DNA of 64,000 nt, taken from the NCBI RefSeq assembly GCF_013185195.1, contig NZ_JAAZWC010000022.1, positions 23,276-87,275 of the forward strand, given 5' to 3'. The stretch is from Saccharibacillus qingshengii (GTDB taxonomy: Bacteria; Bacillota; Bacilli; Paenibacillales; Paenibacillaceae). A model generated the notes under the pieces. The model did no database searches, had not been told where the DNA came from, and worked only from the letters and a program-made list of their open reading frames with translations. Below are positions 44,701-52,023 of the stretch, in pieces (within the stretch, counting starts at the first letter, position 1; the number at the start of each line of letters is the position of its first letter). The position numbers were made by a program, and so were the translations under genes.

Positions 44701-45250
44701 CCGCTATATGGAAGACGGAACTTTCAATACGGTGGACGAAGACGAATACGAACTTCCGGATGAAGCGCAGATCGGCCTGGTTCACCCGCTTGAGCTGACT
44801 CCCGAGACGCTCGAAGCCTGGAAGACGCAGCTGGAAGACTATGAGATCGTTCAGCCGTTCAACCAGTTGAACCGGTCGGTCTATCTGCCGGAAGAAGAAG
44901 AGCTTCAGCAGCGGGCCTATACCCGTCTGCCGGGAGGCGACTACTCGCCGACGGCTTTCCCGAAAGCTCTGGAGAAATACGGATGGATCAAAGGAAGCGC
45001 CATGGACGGAGGATTCTACAACGATCTGTTCAAAGAATACGGCGAACTGATTGCCCAACTGACGTTCAGCGGCACCAGTATTTCCTATTACGAAGGCATG
45101 GAAGACGTGACGCTGGAACAGCTTGAGTTCTTCCCCAACAAAGGCAACGATTATTATTATTCGACGACCAAAGGCCATCCGCTGCAAAACGTGCCGGCGC
45201 GCGTATTCAGCGAAACGGTATACGATATTTTGCGGGCAACCGGGCAGTAA
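41717..45250 (+). CDS. DUF4132 domain protein (large helical)
   Basis: 1177 residues, ATG behind GAGGAGG, 22 bases after the VWA gene. The middle is an alpha-helical repeat array of HEAT/ARM character (for example SLAAFTAEALRIW, GAIAADAVGALAFM). The C-terminal about 300 residues match DUF4132: KRRLWSTSEWSDLFVG, RFAVGLIWGVYTG, LVHPLELTPETLEAWK and QPFNQLNRSVYLP. DUF4132 is found in MolR/YehI-type proteins of unknown function. It has no catalytic motif I recognise and probably serves as scaffold or substrate receptor of the complex. Confidence 0.88.
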   Translation: MKLQHPAIDPLVEKFAKACSDDYSLAVDRKDSIVAYVTGESDVFPDMMLNSNGYLYRTVDALEKLGRKEDGEVFFRAAAVLLRTMGSGYAYQENTLYRICMGDGLSDIGLGSRRVRDTEERQARSLERLRLLHRYAGEERMRKMFRTQVNANRRAGKNRTPMETSAETLLLLKLYTQVDPEFANETLGQLPDAIQALLNGDADTLRRELLQAIEPLAIRDLPLKDTLTQLDLSPEYVEARRAALKDRLFPNSALDPKEKLRREQQNAVMSHLRSAFYYVLLLNGGKEGLLESSAAADQAVLEAVRAVHEVLPLETRAELLMMENASKDPDVLLDGIVPVDEPFALIETLVQEIGSYMPAWNTLRGELLADRKRAGYLFSILRRPLLKAYIYRVLSDEGQAPESDGGIEKLVLEALADKVHGNILGQSLAKYLSGELSLESYLKHKPSTNWDDTQGNDIARRNLLIAATLLPADSEMYAKFVKAAGQAEIGTANFLSYLFRSPTFDGETFLRLAEADPDADDERLLLRLLLLNGLNQYYYARVPEEELRRMIAGRLAKSLEYYNDVHGEVRQTMLEAALSGGEQQEEALLVQALRLGLGDSSKRVREIARLQLIKHPDKDFYVKLYLAEKKAAVREIVIDLLRGIEGEGEAYKQLLAEEKSAALKARLQALLDTLGKPAEYAHAALAAHADAKKRSRLSWLTLDGLPELRGKDGHKLDDAIKSYVLTESVDFVSEPNPRLAEVAEYADASSLAAFTAEALRIWIDGGAPAKEKWILPLAARFGSREVVDLLGRQVKDWAENSRGAIAADAVGALAFMDDNAALMTIDRLGRTIKNRQVKGAAEEALQLAAENQGLTKEQLADRLVTSLGFDERGELVLSYGERTFMVKVSADLQLTAVSGETGKTVKSLPAPAQKDDAALAAQSKAKFAQLKKDLKTMVGIQAQRLEESLSKRRLWSTSEWSDLFVGNVIMRRFAVGLIWGVYTGSAEESSVDTTFRYMEDGTFNTVDEDEYELPDEAQIGLVHPLELTPETLEAWKTQLEDYEIVQPFNQLNRSVYLPEEEELQQRAYTRLPGGDYSPTAFPKALEKYGWIKGSAMDGGFYNDLFKEYGELIAQLTFSGTSISYYEGMEDVTLEQLEFFPNKGNDYYYSTTKGHPLQNVPARVFSETVYDILRATGQ

Positions 45251-45280
45251 CGGGAGGGGACGATTCTGAGCGAACAGGAT

Positions 45281-47038
45281 ATGCAAGCCAAGTTTGCCCG
45301 GCTGACCCGGTTGGCCACGGAAGACTACCTGATCCGTTACGCGAACAAGGGGCTGTACAACCGGGCGCAAAAAGACATGGAAAAAGGCGCTTCGGCGGAA
45401 TATGCTTTTGGCGAAAATGAAGTCGTCTGCACGCTGAGCGACGGAACGGTCTGTACGCTGACCGAGTCGATCGAGCGCTTCGACTGCAGCTGTCCGTCCG
45501 AGAAAATCTGCAAACACGTGCTGGTCGCGATTCTGTATTACGGACAGCACAAGCTCGGCGCAGAAGGAGGAAGAGGCGGAGCGTCCCCGGCCGAATCGGA
45601 GGCTTCCGACCGCCTGGAATCGGAAGCCGCTAACGGCGGGGAAGAAAGTTCCCTTCCCGCTGAAAAGGCTTTGGAACGGATGCCGGAAGACTCCGGTCCA
45701 AAGCCCGACTTCGGCTGGCTGCTCGAGCGGCCGATTGAAGAACTTGTCGCTCCCTTCCAGGATTCCCGCGTCGAAGAAGCGGCGTTCCGCCTGCGTTATG
45801 CGGAGGAATTGGAGATCCGTGAAGATTCCCTGCTTATTGTGCGAATGGTCCGTTCGGGGATCGAAGTGGCCTTTACGGACGTTCCCGATGTCTCCCGCTC
45901 CCTGTGTGCGGTGCCGGGGGCCGAAGGCGAGATGTACAGGCTTGAAGCGCTGCTGCGCTACCGGGTCCACCGGGGCAGGGAAGACGGCGAAGCGCTGGCG
46001 GGAAACCAGCCGTCGGTCCGGATTCCCGCCGAGATCCTGCACGAATTCCGGGAGAGCGTGAACGCGCTGCTGTCGAGCGGCCTGGCCCGGCTGCCGCGAA
46101 GTTTCGCCGTGCGGTTCGAGCTGCTGGCCGTCGCGGCGCGCAGCGGAGGGCTGCCGAATCTGGAACGCGAAGCGCGGGGCATTCACGGCGAACTCGAATT
46201 GTTCTTCGCCCGGCATGTCCGCTTCTCTTCGCAGGCGCTGCGGGGCCGCTTGAGCCGCACCGCCCTGATGCTGGACGCTCTGGAGAAAGAGATCGGACCC
46301 CTGCGGCATGCGCAGCTGGCCGGACGTTTCCGGAGCCGCTTCTATACCGTGCCCAAGCTTGATCTGTATGCATTGGGAGCGGAGCCGTGGGAGACCCGCT
46401 CGTCGTACCGCGGCATTACGTATTATTTCTACTGCGCCGAAGACGACGGGATCTATACGTACACCCAGGCGCGTGCGGCCTATTACGAAGGGGCGGAATT
46501 TTCGTTCGCCCGGCATTACGGCGAACGTTCGCCCTGGAAGCCCGATCTGACGCTCAAGACGGCGAGTGCTTCGCTGCTGTCGCTTCGCGCCGTCAAAGTC
46601 AGCGCCGACGGCCGATTGTCGTCGGGCGGATCGCCTTCGCTGACGCTGCCGCTCCGACCTCCGGTCGAAGCGTTCGACTTCGGGAGTCTGCTGGCCGGGC
46701 GCTTCGCGGATCTTGACCTTGGTCGAAGCGAAGTCCGGTTATTCGGCGGGCAGCCGAAGCGGCTGAGACTGATCCGCGCGGCGGCCATGGAGAGCTGCGT
46801 ATACGACCCGTCTGCCCAGGCCCTGCAGCTGACGGCTGTCGATATCGACGGCGAACGGCTGCAGCTGACCCTTCCGTATCATGCGGACTGGAAATCGGCT
46901 ATTACCCGTCTGGAAGCGGGACGGGGCATGCCGGGTGCCGGGGAGTTCCGTATCTTCGCTTCGATCGAAGAAGATGCGGTCTATCCGATCAGTTTTCTGC
47001 AGGGAAGCGAACAGATCAGTCTGAAGCTGGATCTGTGA
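45281..47038 (+). CDS. SWIM zinc-finger protein
   Basis: 585 residues from ATG 45281. A perfect site, GGGAGGGG (45252-45259), lies 21 bases upstream, while an in-frame CTG at 45266 stands at ideal distance and would give LSEQDMQAKF, so the true start may be CTG. The SWIM motif FDCSCPSEKICKHVLV (C-x-C-x-n-C-x-H) is near residue 65-80. An acidic linker (about 95-145) precedes a large strand-rich region without a named domain. SWIM fingers bind DNA or protein. It is the fifth gene of the MoxR operon, 30 bases after DUF4132. Confidence 0.87.
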   Translation: MQAKFARLTRLATEDYLIRYANKGLYNRAQKDMEKGASAEYAFGENEVVCTLSDGTVCTLTESIERFDCSCPSEKICKHVLVAILYYGQHKLGAEGGRGGASPAESEASDRLESEAANGGEESSLPAEKALERMPEDSGPKPDFGWLLERPIEELVAPFQDSRVEEAAFRLRYAEELEIREDSLLIVRMVRSGIEVAFTDVPDVSRSLCAVPGAEGEMYRLEALLRYRVHRGREDGEALAGNQPSVRIPAEILHEFRESVNALLSSGLARLPRSFAVRFELLAVAARSGGLPNLEREARGIHGELELFFARHVRFSSQALRGRLSRTALMLDALEKEIGPLRHAQLAGRFRSRFYTVPKLDLYALGAEPWETRSSYRGITYYFYCAEDDGIYTYTQARAAYYEGAEFSFARHYGERSPWKPDLTLKTASASLLSLRAVKVSADGRLSSGGSPSLTLPLRPPVEAFDFGSLLAGRFADLDLGRSEVRLFGGQPKRLRLIRAAAMESCVYDPSAQALQLTAVDIDGERLQLTLPYHADWKSAITRLEAGRGMPGAGEFRIFASIEEDAVYPISFLQGSEQISLKLDL

Positions 47039-47107
47039 AGGCCAGAGGCCGGAAAAAGGTCGCAAACGCCTTAGGGACGTCTTACGGACAGGAGCGGAGG
47101 AGATCGC

Positions 47108-47449
47108 GTGAACGAATGGGAACGGCTGCTCGGCCGGATCGACGATTGGACCGAGGAACTGCTGCTGCGCGGCAGCGCCCAGTTTGCCATGGAAGATGCC
47201 AGGAAACTGGAGCAGCTTGCCGATCTCGCCTCGCGGCTGGGCATGGATCTGCTGGAGCAGCTGCTGCGGCGAACGGCAAACGCAGGCGAGCGCAGTCTTC
47301 TGGGGCCGGGTGACGGAGCGGAAGAACTGGCCGGAGCTTTTTTCCGGCTGTGCGGTTATACGGAGCTGGCCCGGCAGGGTGGAGGCGGAACGGGCGGATC
47401 CGTCGACGATGAACCCGAGGCGGAACCGGCGGAAGACGAAGACGCCTGA
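47108..47449 (+). CDS. Small acidic protein ending the MoxR operon
   Basis: 113 residues from GTG 47108 behind CGGAGGAGATCGC. The N-terminal about 85 residues are helical and Leu/Arg/Glu-rich (LLGRIDDWTEELLLRG, LEQLADLASRLGMDLLEQLL); the tail is Gly then strongly acidic (DEPEAEPAEDEDA). No family is recognised. It is positioned 69 bases after the SWIM gene and before the terminator, so it is probably a sixth component. Confidence 0.7.
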   Translation: MNEWERLLGRIDDWTEELLLRGSAQFAMEDARKLEQLADLASRLGMDLLEQLLRRTANAGERSLLGPGDGAEELAGAFFRLCGYTELARQGGGGTGGSVDDEPEAEPAEDEDA

Positions 47450-47513
47450 GCATCCTAATCTTCAACCGCTGACCCGCCGCTGCACCGAGTAAAAGCCTTT
47501 TGCAGCAGGTAAA

Positions 47514-47563
47514 CCAAAAAGTCCACGATACCGCAGGTTGTGCGGAATCCGTGGACTTTTTGG
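47514..47563. terminator. Bidirectional terminator between the MoxR operon and the lipoprotein gene
   Basis: A 14-bp stem, CCAAAAAGTCCACG / CGTGGACTTTTTGG, with an inner ACCGCA / TGCGG pairing. Confidence 0.92.
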
Positions 47564-47603
47564 GTTTCAGGCTGGAACTCGCCTGTTTTTGGTGAGGCCT
47601 CTT

Positions 47604-48683
47604 TTAACGGGGAACGCGCTCCCAGCTGCCGGAGCCTTGGGAGATAAATCCGGCGTCGGACGCCTCGATCTCGACGAGAACGGACCCGGAAGGGCGGCCG
47701 CTTGCGATCCGGTCTGCGGCACTGCCGGACAAGCCGGAAGTCCGTTCCCAATAATCGATTTGACCGACGGAGCGGTACAGACCCGGCTTCACATGCTGCC
47801 CGACCCGGTAATGCCCGCTGCCGGCAATCGACGAGCCGTCGCGGGGTTGTTCGGCCGCGCTTGCGGGACCGTTCCATTCCGGAGTTTGCGCAGGGCGGCT
47901 CTGTTCGGGTTTCGCTTTGGCGGAAGCTTGCGGAGTACGGCCGGTTTCGGATGCGGAACGATCTGCCGGCTGGGTGCTTGGAGAATTCTGCGGCGCGGCC
48001 GGCCGGTTCTGCTCGTCGGCGGAGCTGCGCTCGCCGCTGTCGGTCTTGGCCTCGCGGTCCTGAGGCCGGCTCTGCTCGTCGGCGGAGCTGCGCTCGCCGC
48101 TGTCGCTTCCGGCCTCGCGGTCCTGAGGCCGACTCTGCTCGTCGGCGGAGCTGTGCTCGCCGCTGTCGCTTCCGGCCTCGCGGTCCTGAGGCCGGTTCTG
48201 CTCGTCGGCGGAGCTGCGCTCGCCGCTGTCGCTTCCGGCCTCGCGGTCCTGAGGCCGGTTCTGCTCGTCGGCCGCTTCGCCGCCGCTGTCCCGCCCAGCC
48301 GCCGGTTCCTGCGGCCGGCTGCCTTCCGTCGGCGCCTCGCTGCCGCCGCTCTGCGCCGGCCCGGCCTCCGGCGGACGCGAGTTCTCGTCCGCCGGTCTCG
48401 ACCCGCTCTGCGGCAGCGGGTCCGCTTCCGGCCGAGAAGTTTCCTCGGCCGCCGTCTCGGTCGGGCGGCTCTGCTCGCCCGAAGCCGCTTCTCCGGCCGC
48501 CGATCCGGTTGATGCGCCGCCGGAACAGGCGGCCGCCACGGTGAGCAGCGCCGCCGTTGACAGTACCGTCAGCGCCATGCGGCAGGCCCGGCCCGGCTTG
48601 CGGGAGCGGCGTTGAATCGTCTTGCCCGGTTCGGGCGAACCGGCATCCGTAGAAGCCTGCGCTTCTAGTGGGATCTGCTTCAT
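47604..48683 (-). CDS. Repeat-containing lipoprotein with C-terminal YRVG..CYWER-like domain
   Basis: 359 residues, ATG 48683 nine bases after AGGAGG. A 35-residue basic lead is followed by a hydrophobic helix ending in a lipobox (LLTVAAAC). The next about 200 residues are low complexity, rich in Ser, Glu, Gln, Arg and Pro, with four tandem 21-residue repeats of the type DEQNRPQDREAGSDSGERSS. The C-terminal about 70 residues (GHYRVGQHVKPGLYRSVG, IDYWERTSG) resemble a small extracellular domain common at the ends of Gram-positive lipoproteins. The repeats probably form a charged stalk that spans the wall. Confidence 0.82.
   Translation of the reverse strand: MKQIPLEAQASTDAGSPEPGKTIQRRSRKPGRACRMALTVLSTAALLTVAAACSGGASTGSAAGEAASGEQSRPTETAAEETSRPEADPLPQSGSRPADENSRPPEAGPAQSGGSEAPTEGSRPQEPAAGRDSGGEAADEQNRPQDREAGSDSGERSSADEQNRPQDREAGSDSGEHSSADEQSRPQDREAGSDSGERSSADEQSRPQDREAKTDSGERSSADEQNRPAAPQNSPSTQPADRSASETGRTPQASAKAKPEQSRPAQTPEWNGPASAAEQPRDGSSIAGSGHYRVGQHVKPGLYRSVGQIDYWERTSGLSGSAADRIASGRPSGSVLVEIEASDAGFISQGSGSWERVPR
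48011..48272 (-). repeat. Tandem 63-bp coding repeats
   Basis: The block beginning GCTCGTCGGCGG recurs at 48011, 48074, 48137, 48200 and 48263 (the last partial), each 63 bases apart, so every unit keeps the frame and encodes 21 residues. Near-identity between units suggests recent slippage. Confidence 0.92.
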
Positions 48684-48745
48684 CTAAGGGTTCCTCCTGT
48701 TCTCGGTATAGGCTTGGCATCCTTCGTAGGGCAGGTATTTTCCCT

Positions 48746-48754
48746 ATTCTAACA
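48746..48754 (-). promoter_or_regulatory. Extended -10 promoter of the lipoprotein gene
   Basis: Minus strand TGTTAGAAT (TG, one base, TAGAAT), about 65 bases before the start codon. Confidence 0.45.
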
Positions 48755-49120
48755 GATTTCGTACGGCGGGGTCATTCGTGGGAACGTTCCATGCGCCGCA
48801 CTCCCGGCTTGTCGGAGCGGAGGCGGCGGCCTGCCGCGGCCGAAGCTTTGGCGGCCCTCTGCCGCTGCGGTCCCTCCAAAGACGGTCTGCCGCGCATATC
48901 GTTTTAGTTTTTAACTAAATTTTTATGTAATATTGATCAATTTGTGAAATGACCTCAAAAGGCAGCAGCGGCTTTCCCTGCAAGGATTGTCGAAACGGAC
49001 GAGCGGGCGTATAATGAAGGCATCTAAGATTTAGGTATTCAAAAAAATGAGTATTTTGCAGCAGATTTATTTTTACGGATATATGTGAAATTAGGTGCAA
49101 AGTACGGGTAGGAGTCAGCC
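48755..49120 (+). other. Intergenic region before the electron-transfer operon
   Basis: No gene is seen. The left part is GC-rich and featureless. After an AT-rich stretch (48905-48950) that includes TTGATCAA (48933-48940) and a single TGTGA half-site (48943-48947), the promoter at 48987-49015 precedes a leader of about 100 bases to the eetA-like start. Confidence 0.5.
48987..49015 (+). promoter_or_regulatory. Sigma-A promoter of the eetA-ecf operon
   Basis: TTGTCG at 48987-48992 and a perfect TATAAT at 49010-49015, 17 bases apart. Confidence 0.75.
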
Positions 49121-49528
49121 ATGAAAGGCAGGATGTTGAAAAAGGGGGACCTGATCCTGATCGGGATCGTGGTCATAGCGGCAGTTGCTTTTATCGTGCC
49201 GAGGTATTGGAGCGGACAAGAAAGTGAAAAAAATCACATCGAAAATCGCGTCGTGCATATCGAGGTCGACGGCAAAGCGTACAAAACGCTGCCGCTGACC
49301 GAGGAAGAGCAGCTGTTCACGATCCAGACGGACAAAGGCTTCAATCAGGTCAAGATCCATGACGGCGGAGTCGAGATGCTCGACGCGGACTGTCCGGACA
49401 AACTGTGTCTGGGATTCGGATTTGTAACGCGGCCAGGTCAGCAGATCGTCTGCCTGCCGCACCGCGTGTCGGTCTTTATCGGAGTGGAATCGGGAGAGGA
49501 GCTGGAAGTCGATGACGTCGTTGGCTGA
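49121..49528 (+). CDS. eetA: NusG domain II membrane-anchored protein, EetA-like
   Basis: 135 residues, ATG behind TAGGAG. One N-terminal transmembrane helix (LILIGIVVIAAVAFIVP) is followed by an extracellular NusG-II-type beta domain with the conserved DADCPDKLC and GQQIVCLPHRV (three Cys). In the FLEET loci described in Listeria and relatives, a small protein of this type (EetA) precedes the Gx transporter-like EetB; I use the symbol by this order and domain match. It overlaps the next gene by 17 bases. Confidence 0.72.
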   Translation: MKGRMLKKGDLILIGIVVIAAVAFIVPRYWSGQESEKNHIENRVVHIEVDGKAYKTLPLTEEEQLFTIQTDKGFNQVKIHDGGVEMLDADCPDKLCLGFGFVTRPGQQIVCLPHRVSVFIGVESGEELEVDDVVG

Positions 49529-50066
49529 AGAGTCTTTGCTGCTCAAGAAAACGGTAATTCTGGCTATTTTCTCGGCGGTCGCGGTAGTGCTCGGGATCGT
49601 GGAATCGATGATTCCGCTCGGAAACTTCATGGTGCCGGGAGCGAAGTTGGGTCTGGCGAACATTATGATCCTGACCTGTCTGTACTTCCTCAGCGGAAAA
49701 GACACGTTGATGCTGGTCGTACTCAAAACACTGCTGACCGCGATGATCCTGGGCACCTTCTCCATGCTGCTGTTCAGTCTGTTCGGCGCGATTCTCAGCT
49801 TCGCCGTCATGTACGGGCTGATGAAGGTCAGCCGCAAGCGGCTGAGTCTGATCGGGATCAGCGTCGCCGGGGGGATCGCGCATAATATCGGACAGCTCGG
49901 CGCCGCGGCGATCGTGATCGATTCCCTGCACATTTTCTATTATTTGCCGGTGCTGATGATCGCGGGCGTGGCGACCGGAATCGTCGTCGGCATCGCGGTT
50001 CGTTATCTGACCCATTCGCTGGGCCAAATGAAAATGTTCGCACCGTTTGTGCCGGAGAATGATTGA
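49512..50066 (+). CDS. eetB: Gx transporter family membrane protein, EetB-like
   Basis: 184 residues with five or six transmembrane helices. Sequence features of the Gx transporter/HepS-I-like family (PF07456 as I recall): MIPLGNFMVPGAKLGLANIM and GGIAHNIGQLGAAAIV. The fold resembles S components of ECF transporters, and genes for the A and T units follow directly, so it may be their substrate-binding partner. In FLEET loci this is EetB, needed for assembly of the electron-transfer chain. Confidence 0.75.
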   Translation: MTSLAEESLLLKKTVILAIFSAVAVVLGIVESMIPLGNFMVPGAKLGLANIMILTCLYFLSGKDTLMLVVLKTLLTAMILGTFSMLLFSLFGAILSFAVMYGLMKVSRKRLSLIGISVAGGIAHNIGQLGAAAIVIDSLHIFYYLPVLMIAGVATGIVVGIAVRYLTHSLGQMKMFAPFVPEND

Positions 50067-50101
50067 CGGGCAGCCGGAGCATTAGGGAAGGAGGAAGCGG
50101 C

Positions 50102-50962
50102 ATGACACGGGAAACAGCAGCCGAACTGAGCGGCGTCGACTTTGCTTATGAAAAAGAAGAACCGGTGCTGCGGGATGTGCATTTGCGCGTTGGCCGCGGC
50201 GAATGGGTGGCGATCGTGGGGACAAGCGGCTGCGGCAAATCGACGCTCGTTCGGCTGTTCAATGCCCTGCTGCGGCCTGACAGCGGTACGGTATCGGTAT
50301 TCGGCGAAGAGCTGACGGAGCATAATGCGCCTCTTGTCCGCTCCCGGATCGGAATGGTCTTCCAGAACCCGGACAACCAATTTATCGGGGAAACGGTTGA
50401 AGAAGACATGGCGTTCGGGCTGGAGGGCTTGGGACTGGCACGCGAAGAAATGGAGCGCCGCATTGCCTCGTATTCGGACAAGTTGGATGTCTCGGCGCTT
50501 CTGCCGCGTCATCCGGGGGAACTGTCCGGGGGCCAGAAGCAGCGCTGCGCGGTGGCGGCCTGCCTGACGATGGAACCGGAGATCGTCGTTTTCGACGAGG
50601 CGACCTCCATGCAGGACGAGCGTTCGCGGCTCGAGCTGCTGACCGTCATTCGCGGGATGAAAAATCACGGAGGGTACACGATCCTTTCGGTGACGCACGA
50701 CGTCGACGAGATGCTTGCGGCGGACCGGATCGTGGCTTTAAAAGAAGGAAAGATCTGCGCGGACCGGACGCCGGATGAATTTTTCGCGGATCCCGGACTG
50801 CTTCGCAGCTGCGGTATCGAACTGCCTTTTCGCATGGAGCTTGCCCGGCAGCTGTCGGCTTTGGGTCTATGCGACGCAGAAGGCGAGTATGGAGATGCGG
50901 CGGAGGCGGGCCGTTTCGGCAGCGGAAGCGAAGTGGATCAACGAAGGGGGACTCGGTCATGA
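50102..50962 (+). CDS. ecfA1: ECF transporter ATPase A1-type
   Basis: Start ATG 50102 behind GGAAGGAGG; 286 residues. ABC motifs: Walker A GTSGCGKST, Q loop VFQNPDNQ, signature LSGGQKQR, Walker B VVFDEATSM (EcfA1-type) and switch His in VTHDVDEM. The C-terminal about 30 residues are a Gly/Asp-rich extension. Its stop overlaps the next start (ATGA). With EcfA2 and EcfT it energises uptake or export of a vitamin-like substrate, here probably a flavin, by context. Confidence 0.9.
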   Translation: MTRETAAELSGVDFAYEKEEPVLRDVHLRVGRGEWVAIVGTSGCGKSTLVRLFNALLRPDSGTVSVFGEELTEHNAPLVRSRIGMVFQNPDNQFIGETVEEDMAFGLEGLGLAREEMERRIASYSDKLDVSALLPRHPGELSGGQKQRCAVAACLTMEPEIVVFDEATSMQDERSRLELLTVIRGMKNHGGYTILSVTHDVDEMLAADRIVALKEGKICADRTPDEFFADPGLLRSCGIELPFRMELARQLSALGLCDAEGEYGDAAEAGRFGSGSEVDQRRGTRS

Positions 50963-52023
50963 GAGGCTGGATCAAGCGGCGAGCCGCAGGGAAAAGAAAC
51001 AGCGAAAAGCGGTTGGATGGCAGAAATCCGGTTGGCGTTGCCCCGGATTCCGTATCTTGTCCGCAGATGGCTGCGGACCGGTCGGAGACGGTGATCGAGT
51101 TGACGGATACGGATTATACCTATCAGGCCGGCAGCCCTTTTGCGGCGGCGGCCTTGTACGGCGTGAATATCCGTATCCGCCGGGGAACGCTGGTCGGGAT
51201 TGCCGGGGGCACCGGCTCCGGCAAATCGACACTGCTCCAACTGCTGAACGGACTGCTGCTCCCGACCGGCGGCTCGGTTCGCGTGCTGGATCATATGCTG
51301 GTTCCCGGTCTGCATAAACCGAAACTGAATGCGCTGCGCCGCCGGGTAGGACTCAGTTTCCAGTTTCCTGAGCAGCATCTGTTCGAAGATACGGTAGAGA
51401 AAGATCTGATGTTCGGACCGCTGAATTTCGGGATCCCGCGCGAGCAGGCCCAAGCACAGGCGGTAGAGGCCCTGCATGCCATGAAACTTGATGAGAGCCT
51501 GCTGAAGCGTCATCCGCTGACACTGAGCGGCGGACAGATGCGCAAAGCCGCGATCGCTTCGGTACTGGCGGCGGGGCCGGAAATCCTCATGCTCGACGAA
51601 CCGACGGCAACGCTCGATTCGGCCGCGCGCCGCGAACTGATTCTGCTGCTCGCGCGGCTGTGCCGCGAAGAAGGCCGCACGATCTTGGTGGTGACGCACC
51701 GGATCGAGGAACTGCTGGAAGTCGCGGACGAATGGATCGTGATGCATGAAGGCCGAGCTGTCTTCCAGGGCGATGCGGATGAACTGGGCGACCGGGCCGA
51801 TGAGCTGGATCGCTGGGGGATTGCCGTACCGGAGCCGCTGAAGTGCTGGGCGGAATGGACGGCCCGTCTGCCGCAGCTGGCCGCGCTTCCGCTGCCGAGA
51901 ACGGCGCAGGAGATGGCCCGGCGGATTGCCGAAGCGGTGCATCAATCGGCTAATCCTTCTTCTTCGGAAGAGGAAGCCGGGGATCTTGGAAGATTGGAGG
52001 CGAGCGTATGCGCGACAAACTGA
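50959..52023 (+). CDS. ecfA2: ECF transporter ATPase A2-type with N-terminal extension
   Basis: 354 residues. The ABC core begins near residue 45 (ELTDTDYTYQAGSPFAAAAL): Walker A GGTGSGKST, SFQFPEQHLFEDTVEKD, LSGGQMRK, Walker B LMLDEPTATLD and VTHRIEEL. The first 44 residues are a basic/polar extension (RGWIKRRAAGKRNSEKRLDG) not seen in housekeeping EcfA2. A Ser/Glu-rich tail of about 60 residues overlaps the EcfT start by 16 bases. A housekeeping copy is normally next to ribosomal genes, so this is a second, dedicated module. Confidence 0.88.
   Translation: MRGWIKRRAAGKRNSEKRLDGRNPVGVAPDSVSCPQMAADRSETVIELTDTDYTYQAGSPFAAAALYGVNIRIRRGTLVGIAGGTGSGKSTLLQLLNGLLLPTGGSVRVLDHMLVPGLHKPKLNALRRRVGLSFQFPEQHLFEDTVEKDLMFGPLNFGIPREQAQAQAVEALHAMKLDESLLKRHPLTLSGGQMRKAAIASVLAAGPEILMLDEPTATLDSAARRELILLLARLCREEGRTILVVTHRIEELLEVADEWIVMHEGRAVFQGDADELGDRADELDRWGIAVPEPLKCWAEWTARLPQLAALPLPRTAQEMARRIAEAVHQSANPSSSEEEAGDLGRLEASVCATN

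Noticed and set aside
41687..46516. A 1609-codon open frame on the minus strand, opposite the DUF4132 and SWIM genes
   Set aside because: It is a shadow of strongly biased codon use in two real genes; the translation has no motif, and the + strand frames have good ribosome-binding sites and family matches.
48011..48272. Regular 63-bp repeats considered as a CRISPR array
   Set aside because: The units are contiguous with no variable spacers, keep a reading frame and lie inside a lipoprotein gene; no cas genes are present.
48933..48947. TTGATCAA and a TGTGA half-site upstream of the eetA-like gene, considered as an FNR site
   Set aside because: Only a half-site matches and it lies near -75, not at an activating position.
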